64,000 nt of DNA, taken from assembly GCA_011772495.1 (NCBI GenBank), contig WVZL01000001.1, positions 49,084 to 113,083 of the forward strand. Direction: 5' to 3'. This document shows, piece after piece, positions 45,531 to 53,801 of this stretch (position 1 is its first letter; every line of letters begins with the position of its first letter). This DNA comes from Candidatus Aminicenantota bacterium. Lineage in GTDB: Bacteria; Acidobacteriota; Aminicenantia; Aminicenantales; Aminicenantaceae. The notes under the pieces were generated by a model. It did not search any database and was not told the DNA's origin. It was given only the letters and a program-made list of their open reading frames with translations. The position numbers were made by a program, and so were the translations under genes.

Positions 45531-45953
45531 CTATTTTATCCGGTAAAACCACATCAAGGGAAGCCAGAGCTGATGGCCGTAGGGTATCTTCTTGTGGTTG
45601 ACCAGAACTTCAGTTTTCTCCCATTCATGGACCTGGTTGAAAAGCTGGAACAGCTCCTCTACTGTTTCGGGTGTATAGGTTGCCGAGTGCCGAACCCATT
45701 CGCCGCTTCCTTCTTCTTTGTAGAAGGGATTTTTCTTCGCTAGTTCCAGAGCTTTTTCGTATTTAGGAGAATGTTTGAAGCCGAAAACTAAGGTTATCTT
45801 GAACATTTCTGCCTTTGAGCTTGGATAGAGGATCTCGTCCAGCTTTTCTTCTGTTTCCAGGCTCATTTCCACTTTCGCATCGTATCTTCCTGCTTGCTTT
45901 TTCTGAGCCCTTGTTTTTTTCTTTTCTTTTTCTGTCTTCTGCTTCTTAGCCAT
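45531..45953 (-). CDS. Unidentified basic protein
   Basis: The 140-residue product has a very Lys-rich disordered N-terminus (first about 22 residues), then a globular part with KAEMFKITLVFGFKHSPKYEKALELAKKNPFY and a Trp/Tyr-rich C-terminus ending WLPLMWFYRIK. I do not recognise it. No signal peptide, membrane segment or metal motif is visible. It lies 53 bases upstream of queA on the same strand and might belong to that transcript. The compact composition suggests a real gene. Confidence 0.55.
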   Translation of the reverse strand: MAKKQKTEKEKKKTRAQKKQAGRYDAKVEMSLETEEKLDEILYPSSKAEMFKITLVFGFKHSPKYEKALELAKKNPFYKEEGSGEWVRHSATYTPETVEELFQLFNQVHEWEKTEVLVNHKKIPYGHQLWLPLMWFYRIK

Positions 45954-46006
45954 TGTCTTTTTCTTCAGCTTTCAAGTATTCTACCAGACAATCAGGGACA
46001 GGTCTA

Positions 46007-47038
46007 CTAAAGAATGAGCATGCAGTCGCCGTAACTATAAAACCTGTATTTTTGACGGATGGCTTCTCCATAGGCTCTTTTAATTAATTCAAGGCTAGAG
46101 AAAGCTGCCACCATCATCAGCAGAGTCGATTTTGGAAGGTGAAAATTGGTGAGAAGACGGTCAACCGTTTTAAACTTATAGCCGGGAATAATAAAAAGAG
46201 ATGTGGAATGCCTCCCTGCCTGGATTTCTCCTTCTTGGGAGGCGCTCTCCAGGGCTCTGACAACGGTTGAGCCTACGGCCATCACAGGCCGGGAATCGAT
46301 TTTAGCTTTGTTTATAGTCCGAGCCGAAGCTGCGCTGATAGAATAGTTCTCAGCCAGCATCTTATGGTCTTCGATTCTTTCTGCTCGTACAGGCTGGAAA
46401 GTTGCCCGACCAACATCGAGGGTGATCCGATTGATATGGACTCCCCTTTTTTTGATTTTCTCCAAGATGCGACGGGTAAAATGAAGTCCAGCGGTAGGTG
46501 CTGCAATAGCTCCTTGTTTTTGCGCAAACACGGTCTGGTATCTTTCCGAATCAAGGAGCTTGAGAGAGCTGTTCTCTTTACTGCGCTTTATATAAGGGGG
46601 GAGGGGAGGGAACCCTACTTTTTTCAGCTCCGAAAGAACGTTGCTCGATGAAAACTGAATCAGCCGTTTTCCTTCCGGTTCAAGGCCAGTGATCCTGCCT
46701 ACAAAGTCAGGAGCGAAGGAGATTTTTTCTCCGAGCTTTACCTTCCTGGCTGGTTTGCAGAGGACTTCCCAGATGCCTTTTTCCTTTTCCTTGAGAAAGA
46801 GAAATTCTATCTCGTTTTCGCCTCTTAAACCCCACGCTTTAGCTGGAATGACCTTGGTATCATTAAGAACCAGGACATTTCCTTGACTGAGATGTTGGGG
46901 CAGTTCTTTGAACCGGGAATGGAAGATTTTCCCGCTCTGACGCTCCACAACCATCATCCTGGATTGGTCTCTTTCAGACAGGGGAGTTTGAGCTATGAGG
47001 TTTTGGGGAAGATGATAATCAAAATCCGCCGTAAACAT
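46007..47038 (-). CDS. queA: S-adenosylmethionine:tRNA ribosyltransferase-isomerase
   Basis: The 343-residue enzyme transfers and isomerises ribose from SAM to preQ1 in tRNA, giving epoxyqueuosine. Signatures include FDYHLPQNLIAQTPLSERDQSRMMV at the start, VLNDTKVIPA, GAIAAPTAGLHFT, LDVGRATFQPV, GSTVVRALES and TNFHLPKSTLLMMVAAF near the end. A 9-base tandem repeat lies just upstream. Confidence 0.96.
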   Translation of the reverse strand: MFTADFDYHLPQNLIAQTPLSERDQSRMMVVERQSGKIFHSRFKELPQHLSQGNVLVLNDTKVIPAKAWGLRGENEIEFLFLKEKEKGIWEVLCKPARKVKLGEKISFAPDFVGRITGLEPEGKRLIQFSSSNVLSELKKVGFPPLPPYIKRSKENSSLKLLDSERYQTVFAQKQGAIAAPTAGLHFTRRILEKIKKRGVHINRITLDVGRATFQPVRAERIEDHKMLAENYSISAASARTINKAKIDSRPVMAVGSTVVRALESASQEGEIQAGRHSTSLFIIPGYKFKTVDRLLTNFHLPKSTLLMMVAAFSSLELIKRAYGEAIRQKYRFYSYGDCMLIL

Positions 47039-47041
47039 AAT

Positions 47042-47082
47042 TTAGTTTATCTAGTTTATTTAGTTTGTCTAGCTTATCTAGA
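47042..47082. repeat. Nine-base tandem repeat
   Basis: Four units and part of a fifth of (C/T)TAG(T/C)TTAT follow head to tail between queA and ruvB. Units differ at one or two positions. It is too short and variable to be CRISPR. Confidence 0.6.
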
Positions 47083-47173
47083 AAAGATTAGAAATCAATT
47101 TTATCAAAGATACTAGCGCTTGAGAAACTAAACAAATTTGAAAAAATAGAGGAACTAGGAAATCAAACTGTGT

Positions 47174-48196
47174 CTATTTTTCAAACAGCTTTTTTTGAGG
47201 AGAAGGATGGGATGAAAACCCTAGATGCTGGTAAGCTTTGGGTGTCACTTTTCGTCCGCGCACGGTTCGCTCCAGGAATCCAATCCGCATCAGGAAGGGT
47301 TCGTAGATGGATTCAATGGTATCCTTATCTTCATCGATGGCCGCAGCAATGGTGTTGATCCCTACTGGACCTCCGTTGAAGTTTTCGATAATCGTCAACA
47401 GGATCTTCCGGTCAACCTCATCCAAGCCCAGGGAATCCACTTCCATCATATCCAATGCCATCTTGGCTTCATTCAAGGTAATCTTCCCGTCGGCCTTCAC
47501 ATCAGCATAGTCTCTTACCCGCCGCAGCAGCCTGTTGGCTACTCTTGGAGTTCCCCGGGATCTATGGGCAATCTGGGCAGCGCCCTTGTCATCTACGGCG
47601 ACCTTCAAGATAGAGGCTGACCTTTTGATGATTTCTTTTAAGTCTTTTTCCTGGTAATAATCCAAGCGGTGGATGATACCAAACCTTCCTCTCAAAGGAG
47701 CTGTTATACGGCCAGCTCGGGTGGTGGCTCCGATCAGGGTGAATTTTTTCAGCTGCAGTTTATGACTTCGAGCGCTTGGTCCCTGGCCGATGACGATATC
47801 CAGGCTGAATTCCTCCATGGCTGAATACATGATTTCCTCTATCGAGGGAAGAAGGCGGTGGATTTCATCGATGAAAAGAGTTTCTTTGGTCTGCAAGTTG
47901 GATAGAATAGCCGAGAGGTCTCCAGCGCGCTCGATGACCGGACCAGAAGTGGGTTTGATCCCCACTCCCATTTCCTTAGCAATGAGGTAAGCGAGACTGG
48001 TCTTTCCCAGTCCTGGAGGGCCGTACAGGAGCACATGGTCGAGCGCCTCATCTCTTTTTTTGGCGGCTTCGATGAAGATCTTCAGGTTCTCCTTGATGTT
48101 TTTCTGACCTACGAACTCTTCAAAAGTCCGCGGCCTGAGGCTGTCTTCGAAGAGGAGGTCTTCCTTTGTTCTGACTGGAGTGAGGACATCAGGCAT
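47174..48196 (-). CDS. ruvB: Holliday junction ATP-dependent helicase RuvB
   Basis: The 340-residue AAA+ motor drives branch migration with RuvA. It has [19 protein letters not shown], Walker [13 protein letters not shown] (about 60-71), Walker B FIDEIHRL (about 108-115), [17 protein letters not shown] with the sensor and arginine-finger region, and the C-terminal winged-helix segment ending [13 protein letters not shown]. It is last of the ruvC-ruvA-ruvB run. Confidence 0.97.
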   Translation of the reverse strand: MPDVLTPVRTKEDLLFEDSLRPRTFEEFVGQKNIKENLKIFIEAAKKRDEALDHVLLYGPPGLGKTSLAYLIAKEMGVGIKPTSGPVIERAGDLSAILSNLQTKETLFIDEIHRLLPSIEEIMYSAMEEFSLDIVIGQGPSARSHKLQLKKFTLIGATTRAGRITAPLRGRFGIIHRLDYYQEKDLKEIIKRSASILKVAVDDKGAAQIAHRSRGTPRVANRLLRRVRDYADVKADGKITLNEAKMALDMMEVDSLGLDEVDRKILLTIIENFNGGPVGINTIAAAIDEDKDTIESIYEPFLMRIGFLERTVRGRKVTPKAYQHLGFSSHPSPQKKLFEK

Positions 48197-48221
48197 CGTC
48201 TTTTCCTTCGTATCTTTGTCC

Positions 48222-48809
48222 TTATACTTTCGCCATTCTCTTCAAGCATTCTCGGAGAAGTTTTTCAAAGCCAGCCCCGGAAGAAGAGGCCTTAATGGTT
48301 TCATTGACTGTAATTTCCACTTCTCTTCTTTTGAACCCGAGGTTCGTGAGAGCCGATATCAGATCCTGTTTTTCTTTCGAGTCTTTGGTGGTCAGAAGCT
48401 TTTCTTTTTTCTCGATTTTCTCCTGGAGTTCAATGGCGATGCGCAAGGCCGTTTTTTTCCCTATTCCAGGGATGAGAGAAATCCGGGCCACATCGCTCCT
48501 CTTGACAGCCTCTTTAAGGTCAGCTGGGCCTATTCCGGAGAGGGTGTTAAGAGCTAGCTTGGGTCCGATGCCCGAGATGCTGATGAGTTTCATGAAAATC
48601 TCCCTTTCATCTTTGGTGTAAAATCCATAGAGAGAAAGGGAATTATCGGTCAAATGAGTATAGACAAAGAGTTCGACAGGTTCGTCGAGCTGTCCCAACT
48701 TGAAATAGGTAGAGAGGGGGATCAGGGCACAATAACCGACACCCCCGACATCGATAGTGACTTGTTCAGGCGCTTTGTGAATCAAGTTTCCCTTAAGATA
48801 GGAAATCAT
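48222..48809 (-). CDS. ruvA: Holliday junction DNA helicase subunit RuvA
   Basis: The 195-residue protein has the N-terminal OB domain ([26 protein letters not shown]), two helix-hairpin-helix motifs ([19 protein letters not shown] and [19 protein letters not shown]) and a C-terminal RuvB-binding domain from about 150. It starts 2 bases after ruvC ends. Confidence 0.96.
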   Translation of the reverse strand: MISYLKGNLIHKAPEQVTIDVGGVGYCALIPLSTYFKLGQLDEPVELFVYTHLTDNSLSLYGFYTKDEREIFMKLISISGIGPKLALNTLSGIGPADLKEAVKRSDVARISLIPGIGKKTALRIAIELQEKIEKKEKLLTTKDSKEKQDLISALTNLGFKRREVEITVNETIKASSSGAGFEKLLRECLKRMAKV

Positions 48810-48811
48810 GG

Positions 48812-49318
48812 CTAGTCTTTCGCTCCAGATTCATTGAGCTTGGTTTGAAAAATTCTTGAGTTTAGATGACAGATGGCTGTAGCCAGAGCGTCTGAGGCGT
48901 CAGCTTCAATCTTTTTATCTTCGATGTGGAGGAGGGCTTTAACCATTGTATTGACCTGGTTTTTATCGGCCCGGCCGTAGCCCGTAACAGCTTTTTTTAT
49001 TTCCAAAGGGGAATACTCATGCAGAGAACAGTCGTGGGAAGCCACCGCCACCAAAGTCGCTCCTCTCACTTGACCCAAGGTGATGGCTGTTTTGATGTTC
49101 TGAGCGTAAAATGGATTCTCGATGGCGACTTCATCTGGAGAGTAAGTGCTGATGAGCTTTTCGATCCGGTTCTTAATTTCGTTTATCTTGTGATGGAAGA
49201 GGAGTCGGCGCGAAGGCTTTATGACTCCATAACCAAGGACTGTGTAATTGTTTTGAGAGTATTCGATAACGCCGAATCCGGTAGAGCGGATGCTGGGATC
49301 AATTCCAAGAACCCTCAT
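48812..49318 (-). CDS. ruvC: Crossover junction endodeoxyribonuclease RuvC
   Basis: The 168-residue RNase-H-fold nuclease has LGIDPSIRSTGFGVIEY with the first catalytic Asp, VAIENPFYAQN with a Glu, GYGRADKNQV and DASDALATAICH with the last acidic residues. It resolves Holliday junctions. yebC lies 10 bases upstream in the usual yebC-ruvC-ruvA-ruvB order. Confidence 0.96.
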   Translation of the reverse strand: MRVLGIDPSIRSTGFGVIEYSQNNYTVLGYGVIKPSRRLLFHHKINEIKNRIEKLISTYSPDEVAIENPFYAQNIKTAITLGQVRGATLVAVASHDCSLHEYSPLEIKKAVTGYGRADKNQVNTMVKALLHIEDKKIEADASDALATAICHLNSRIFQTKLNESGAKD

Positions 49319-49328
49319 CTAACTCCAT

Positions 49329-50078
49329 TCAGGATGAATACTTGGCAATCTCTTCTTCATCTATGTCAAAATTGGCCCACACATTCTGAACGTCATCATG
49401 GTCTTCCAGCTCTTCCATGAGGCGCAGTAGCTGCTGGGCCTGCTTGCCCTCGAGCTTAATATAGTTTTGCGGAATATATCCCAGATTTGAAGCTGCGATT
49501 TCTACGCTGTTGTTCTTTAAGCTTTCCACGACTTTTTCATAGTCTTCAGGAGGAGTGAAAATTTCATAATTGCTTCCGTCTTCCCTGAGGTCTTCTGCTC
49601 CGGCCTCGGTGACAATTTCTAAAAGGTCGTCTTCTGAAGCCTTGGATCTTTCGACCACGATGTATCCTTTGCGATTGAACATCCAAGCCACGCAACCGGA
49701 TTCGCCGATGTTGCCTCCATTCTTAGAAAAGATATGCCTCAGTTCGGAGACAGTCCTGTTCTTATTATCCGACATGACTTCAACATAAATAGCCACTCCT
49801 CCAGGCCCATACCCTTCATAGGCGACTTCTTCGTAGCTTACACCCTCCAGCTGTCCAGTCCCTTTCATGATGGCTTTCTTGATGTTATCCGCCGGCATGT
49901 TGATGGCTTTGGCATCGGCGATCGCTTTTCTTAGGCGGGGATTAGTCTCAGGTTCACCACCGCCTATCCGAGCCGCAACACTTATTTCCCGGATAATCTT
50001 GGTGAACATCTTCCCCCTTTTGGCATCCTGAGCGGCCTTTTTATGCTTGATAGAGTGCCATTTTGAATGCCCTGACAT
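49329..50078 (-). CDS. yebC: YebC/PmpR family transcriptional or translational regulator
   Basis: The 249-residue protein has the invariant start MSGHSKWHSIKHKKAAQDAKRGK, then GGEPETNPRLRKAIADAKAINMP, EGYGPGGVAIYVEVMSDN, GGNIGESGCVAWMF and a C-terminal EELEDHDDVQNVWANFDI. Family members bind DNA or act on the ribosome (TACO1-like). It heads the ruv operon. Confidence 0.96.
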   Translation of the reverse strand: MSGHSKWHSIKHKKAAQDAKRGKMFTKIIREISVAARIGGGEPETNPRLRKAIADAKAINMPADNIKKAIMKGTGQLEGVSYEEVAYEGYGPGGVAIYVEVMSDNKNRTVSELRHIFSKNGGNIGESGCVAWMFNRKGYIVVERSKASEDDLLEIVTEAGAEDLREDGSNYEIFTPPEDYEKVVESLKNNSVEIAASNLGYIPQNYIKLEGKQAQQLLRLMEELEDHDDVQNVWANFDIDEEEIAKYSS

Positions 50079-50392
50079 CTTGTCACCTTCTGGATTTATT
50101 CAAAAAAAGTCTAGCACAAATACCCTGTCCTTGCAAATCAGCTCCTTCAGGCAATTATTGAGAAAAAACAGAGCAATAGGGGACGGTTCTATTTTTTCGC
50201 AAGGAATCTGACTTTGTCATCTGGATTCAAGCAAGACCATCAAGAAATGATCGAGAAAAAATAGAACCGTCCCCATTTTAGAACCGTCCCCATTTTATTT
50301 TATTTCCTGTATGACATTTGGTAAACTGTCAAAATTCAATAAGAAGACCTGAAGAGATCATATAGGTGTCATCAGTGTAAACAAGAAAGACC
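50079..50392. other. Intergenic region with inverted repeat
   Basis: This 314-base divergent region between yebC and the cation-efflux gene is mostly occupied by the GAACCGTCCCC repeat cluster (50178-50294). No convincing promoter hexamers were found for either gene and no coding frame was seen. Confidence 0.5.
50178..50294. repeat. REP-like inverted repeat, GAACCGTCCCC family
   Basis: The arm AGGGGACGGTTCTATTTTTT-CG (50178-50199) is the reverse complement, with one extra base, of CGAGAAAAAATAGAACCGTC-CCC (50252-50274). The space between arms is about 52 bases. A third copy, TTTTAGAACCGTCCCCATTT, follows directly at 50277-50296. The same core is present near 2.7 kb. Confidence 0.7.
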
Positions 50393-51007
50393 ATGGAAAA
50401 GTTATACAAGAGAGGCCTTCGGCTCGAGTATTTCACCGTCGGCTACAACATCGTTGAGGCTGGGGTATCGATTGCCTTCGGCACAATCGCCAACAGCATA
50501 GCCTTGATCGGTTTTGGGCTCGACAGCATAGTGGAATCATTGTCGGGCCTGGTCTTGATTTGGCGTTTGAGACAGCATGAAAAAATAACCGAAGAAGAAG
50601 AGGAAAGAGTAGAAAGAAAAGCCAGGAAGTTCGTGGCTCTGACTTTCTTTATCCTCGGCCTTTATGTTTTGTCTCAATCCGTTAAGAAATTAGTTTTTAG
50701 GGAGATACCTGAGCCTTCTTTCCCAGGCATCATAATCGCCTTAGTCTCTTTGATCGTGATGCCTGTTTTAACCATCCAGAAGTACAAAACAGGAGTGCAA
50801 ATCAAGAGTAAAGCCTTAATCGCTGACTCGAAGGAGACTCTAGCCTGTGCTTTTCTTTCTTTGGCCCTGCTGTTAGGTTTGGGATTGAATTATGTGTTCG
50901 GCTTCTGGCAGGCAGATCCAATCGTGGGATTAATAATAGTCATCTATTTATTCAGAGAAGGAATAGAGGTCTGGAAAGAAGCTAAGGAAGGAAAAGAGGT
51001 TGGATAA
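50393..51007 (+). CDS. Cation-efflux (CDF/TMEM163-like) membrane protein
   Basis: The 204-residue protein has about five to six membrane segments. It has the CDF-like motifs GLDSIVESLSG (about 43-53) and ALIADSKETLACAFLS (about 142-157), both with Asp/Glu pairs where larger CDF transporters have His/Asp. It lacks the cytosolic C-terminal domain, as in the TMEM163 branch. It probably moves a divalent metal across the inner membrane. A charged cytosolic loop lies at 63-82. It stands alone between a repeat cluster and a convergent methyltransferase. Confidence 0.75.
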   Translation: MEKLYKRGLRLEYFTVGYNIVEAGVSIAFGTIANSIALIGFGLDSIVESLSGLVLIWRLRQHEKITEEEEERVERKARKFVALTFFILGLYVLSQSVKKLVFREIPEPSFPGIIIALVSLIVMPVLTIQKYKTGVQIKSKALIADSKETLACAFLSLALLLGLGLNYVFGFWQADPIVGLIIVIYLFREGIEVWKEAKEGKEVG

Positions 51008-51032
51008 ATAGCCTTTACTGGTTTTGCCGTTG

Positions 51033-52208
51033 TCAATACTTTCCGTATTTAATCGCCGCCTCTATCATGGCTCTCACGTTCTCTCGCTTGGCATCCCAGG
51101 GCGTTTCACATTCAGTACCGAGTATATAACCTCCCCCTGCGGCACAATCTTCTATCAGCTTCTTGGAATATTCCTCCACCTCCTCAGGCGTTCCGTAAAC
51201 GAGCAGCGAAGACGGAACATTGCCATGAATACAAACTCGACCACCCAAAACTTCTTTGGCTTTTTTCATGTCGGTCTTTTCAAAGTCGATCATGACTTTT
51301 CCCTTGGGCAATCCTTTGATTATCTCTTTTATGGTGTCCAAAGAAGGAGTTAAATCATTATCCCAGTGGCATAATACTTTGAATCCCCGATTCACGAAGG
51401 TATCTACTGCCTTTTTTGCATACGGCCAGAAAAATTCATCAAAAATCTTAGGGGACATACCAGGAGGGCCGCCGTTGATGAAAAAGACGATCTCTGCACC
51501 AGGAACTTCTCCAGCTCCCATGATCATGGCTTGCCTCATGGCCCGGTTCATCTCGTAGTCCAGAAGGAATTCACACATCTCTTTCACTTTCTTCGGTCTT
51601 TCAAAAATGTCTTCGGTAAGCAGGTTGATGCCGCGGTAATACTGGAGAAGATCGAGCGGATGGCAGGCTCTTCCTCCCATTAGGAGAGGCACTTCGTATT
51701 CTTCGACGAATTTTCGCCAGGCTTTGGCATAGATCTCCGAGTATTCAAACTCATAGTAGAAGAAGTCATCCAGGCCTCGGGCAAAAACTTCTTTGACCTT
51801 TTTATTGAAGAGGATGGTGGAAAAGCCTCTTTCCATAACATCATCATAGTCCTCGATTATGGGTTTCTCGTAGAAACTGGGAATGTTGCCTTGGGGAGGG
51901 AATTGATCCCAGATCCTCCAGTCGAGAGTGACCTGGTCCCAGCCAGATTTCCCGAAGAGTGACAAGTGGTCAAGGGTGGTGATGTTCGGGTCTATGTTAT
52001 CGCCTATGATATCCATACATTTTATGGTGGCTTGAATGAGCTTCTCTGGCTCCGTGAACATCTCCTTTATAGATATCCCCCCTAGATAAGGGATGATGTA
52101 GCAGTTCACAGGGGTGACCGGAACTCTATCCGCTTCTTCCAGATTCCAGGCTGCTTCGAGTCTCTCGTATCTTGTCATCTCATCTTTCATAATATTTTCT
52201 CTTGTCAT
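51033..52208 (-). CDS. URO-D-family corrinoid:CoM-type methyltransferase, copy A
   Basis: The 391-residue protein belongs to the uroporphyrinogen decarboxylase superfamily, in the branch of MtaA/CmuA-like corrinoid methyltransferases. It has YERLEAAWNLEEADRVPVTPVN at the start, MGGRACHPLDLLQYYRG, GAGEVPGAEIVFFINGGPPG and GTECETPW near the end. The zinc site H-x-C of MtaA appears as C280-H281-W-D283, with a conserved Cys near 366. A second in-frame ATG at 52190 matches the start of copy B better. It lies downstream of a 65-residue gene and the remnant of a corrinoid gene. Confidence 0.8.
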   Translation of the reverse strand: MTRENIMKDEMTRYERLEAAWNLEEADRVPVTPVNCYIIPYLGGISIKEMFTEPEKLIQATIKCMDIIGDNIDPNITTLDHLSLFGKSGWDQVTLDWRIWDQFPPQGNIPSFYEKPIIEDYDDVMERGFSTILFNKKVKEVFARGLDDFFYYEFEYSEIYAKAWRKFVEEYEVPLLMGGRACHPLDLLQYYRGINLLTEDIFERPKKVKEMCEFLLDYEMNRAMRQAMIMGAGEVPGAEIVFFINGGPPGMSPKIFDEFFWPYAKKAVDTFVNRGFKVLCHWDNDLTPSLDTIKEIIKGLPKGKVMIDFEKTDMKKAKEVLGGRVCIHGNVPSSLLVYGTPEEVEEYSKKLIEDCAAGGGYILGTECETPWDAKRENVRAMIEAAIKYGKY

Positions 52209-52252
52209 TAATCTCTTTTTTTCATTTATGCTTCCTGAGTTTTAGCAGCTTC

Positions 52253-52294
52253 CTACCTTCCTTCTTTATCGAGCCCGGCCTTGAATTCATTCAG
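52253..52294 (-). pseudogene. Vestige of a corrinoid-protein gene start
   Basis: Reading from CTG at 52294 gives LNEFKAGLDKEGR then a stop. It aligns without gaps with LSEAIVALNKER at the start of the intact corrinoid protein at 55624 (22 of 33 bases identical by eye). It follows the 65-residue gene at the same distance as in the intact cassette, then the methyltransferase follows at once. The corrinoid gene therefore appears to have been deleted here. Confidence 0.5.
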
Positions 52295-52484
52295 TTTTCC
52301 AGGGTTCTTCTCCTTTTTTCCATAAAATCTTTAGAAGAAGGAAACTCCAGGGGGCATACTGAAGCATTCTGTTAGCGTTTTTGCCGAATAACCATTTCCC
52401 AGTCACTTCGTTCATCTCCTCATCGGTCGGAGGCTTCAATCCCTGCTTGGTCTTTTCCAGTATTTTTTTGACTCCGTCTTTCAT
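52287..52484 (-). CDS. Conserved 65-residue protein of the corrinoid cassette, copy A
   Basis: This 65-residue protein is nearly the same as the 64-residue protein at 55612-55806: about 49 of 64 residues match by eye, including GLKPPT, EEMNEVT, KWLFGK, YAPWSF and LLKILWKKGE. It has a charged N-terminal helix and a hydrophobic C-terminal helix (APWSFLLLKILW) that could touch a membrane or a protein surface. I do not recognise the family. Both copies precede URO-D-type methyltransferases, so it is likely a functional part of the methyltransfer system. Confidence 0.75.
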   Translation of the reverse strand: MKDGVKKILEKTKQGLKPPTDEEMNEVTGKWLFGKNANRMLQYAPWSFLLLKILWKKGEEPWKTE

Positions 52485-52700
52485 GAGTTGTACATCTCCT
52501 TCTGTCTCTCTCTTTTGTAAGGAACCGTTTATTTTGAGAAAATTTACTATAGATATTTTTTTTGCTGGTTGTCAAGTCATGGGGAGGCCTCAATTCTGAG
52601 GTTAGGTGAAGCCTTGGTTTTCAGGATTTGGATCAAAAATCAAGAGGAACGAAGCAAAGAAATTTTATTAACTTTCAATAGTTTTTTCCACAAAAGCATG

Positions 52701-52708
52701 TATATTAT
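52701..52708 (+). promoter_or_regulatory. -10-like box very close to the racemase start
   Basis: TATATTATATAA runs from 52701, only about 8-14 bases before the ATG at 52715, with no Shine-Dalgarno in between. A transcript from here would be almost leaderless. No strong -35 is visible. Confidence 0.35.
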
Positions 52709-52714
52709 ATAAAT

Positions 52715-53782
52715 ATGAGAACGCCTAGAATAGAGATAGACCTTTCCAAGATTACCCACAATGTGAGAAATCTCACTCAATTATTCGGCTCCAAAGGCAT
52801 TGGCATTGTTGGGGTTACCAAAGGCGTTTGTGGCGATCCCAAGATTGCCAACCTATACCTGAATAGCGGCATAAAGATTATCGGTGATTCAAGAATAGCG
52901 AATTTTAGAAGGATGCAGGAAGCAGGTATTCAAGCTCCATTCCTGCTTTTGCGCTTACCTAGTTTGAGTGAGATTGAATCAGTCGTCAAATATACAGATA
53001 TTAGCCTGAATTCAGAAGTTAAAGTTATCAGTGAAATTTCAAGAGTCGCCTCGAGCAATAATGCCAAGCATAAGATCATCTTGATGGTGGAACTGGGTGA
53101 CTTAAGAGAAGGCATCATGCCTTCTGATTTGGATGAGGTGGTTAAAGAAGTGGTAGAGCTGCCTGGAGTTGCTTTGTCAGGCCTGGGAGCGAACCTGGCC
53201 TGTATTGGAGGAATTAAGCCAGACGACAGAAATATGAACCAGCTCTCCGAAATTGCCCAGAGTATTGAGGATAAGTACGGGCTCAAGCTGGAGTTTGTTT
53301 CTGTGGGCAACTCATCTATTTATTTATGGGTCGAATCTGCAGCAGACGTGGGAAAGATCAATAATGCTCGCTTGGGTGAATCTTTATTGCTCGGGGGGAA
53401 AGATCTTGATGGAATAGGCATTCCAGGTCTGTATAAAGATGCCTTTACTTTGGTTGCAGAAGTCATTGAATCGAGAGAAAAGCCCTCTGTGCCTTTCGGA
53501 GAAGTCGTGGTGGATGCCTTTGGCGATATTCCTAAGTTCGAAGATCGAGGCCAGATCAGACGAATAATCCTCGGAGTAGGGAGGCAGGATGTTCTGTTCT
53601 CCGGGCTGACTCCCAGATTAAACATTGAAATCCTCGCCGCCAGCAGCGACCACTTGATCGCAGATGCCAAGGAAGTCGATTTAAAAGTCGGCGCTGAGGT
53701 GGAATTCGATGTGGATTATGGAGCCATGCTGGCAGCCATGACCTCCCCCTACGTGGTAAAGAAATACATAAACGAAGAATAG
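52715..53782 (+). CDS. PLP-dependent amino acid racemase (alanine/ornithine racemase family)
   Basis: The 355-residue fold-type III enzyme has an alanine-racemase N-terminal barrel: IEIDLSKITHNVRNL at the start, VGVTKGVCGDPKIA with the PLP Lys (near residue 36), VELGDLREGIMPSDL and SVGNSSIYLW. A C-terminal beta domain (about 230-355) follows. The layout fits ornithine-racemase-like (Orr/YhfX) proteins rather than the cell-wall Alr. It is inserted between the two methyltransferase cassettes and reads against them. The substrate is unknown; the short leader is unusual. Confidence 0.8.
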   Translation: MRTPRIEIDLSKITHNVRNLTQLFGSKGIGIVGVTKGVCGDPKIANLYLNSGIKIIGDSRIANFRRMQEAGIQAPFLLLRLPSLSEIESVVKYTDISLNSEVKVISEISRVASSNNAKHKIILMVELGDLREGIMPSDLDEVVKEVVELPGVALSGLGANLACIGGIKPDDRNMNQLSEIAQSIEDKYGLKLEFVSVGNSSIYLWVESAADVGKINNARLGESLLLGGKDLDGIGIPGLYKDAFTLVAEVIESREKPSVPFGEVVVDAFGDIPKFEDRGQIRRIILGVGRQDVLFSGLTPRLNIEILAASSDHLIADAKEVDLKVGAEVEFDVDYGAMLAAMTSPYVVKKYINEE

Positions 53783-53801
53783 GATTTTATATTAAATTAG
53801 C

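Noticed and set aside
47042..47082. Tandem repeat as a CRISPR array
   Set aside because: Units are 9 bases with no spacers and no cas gene is present; it is a short tandem repeat.
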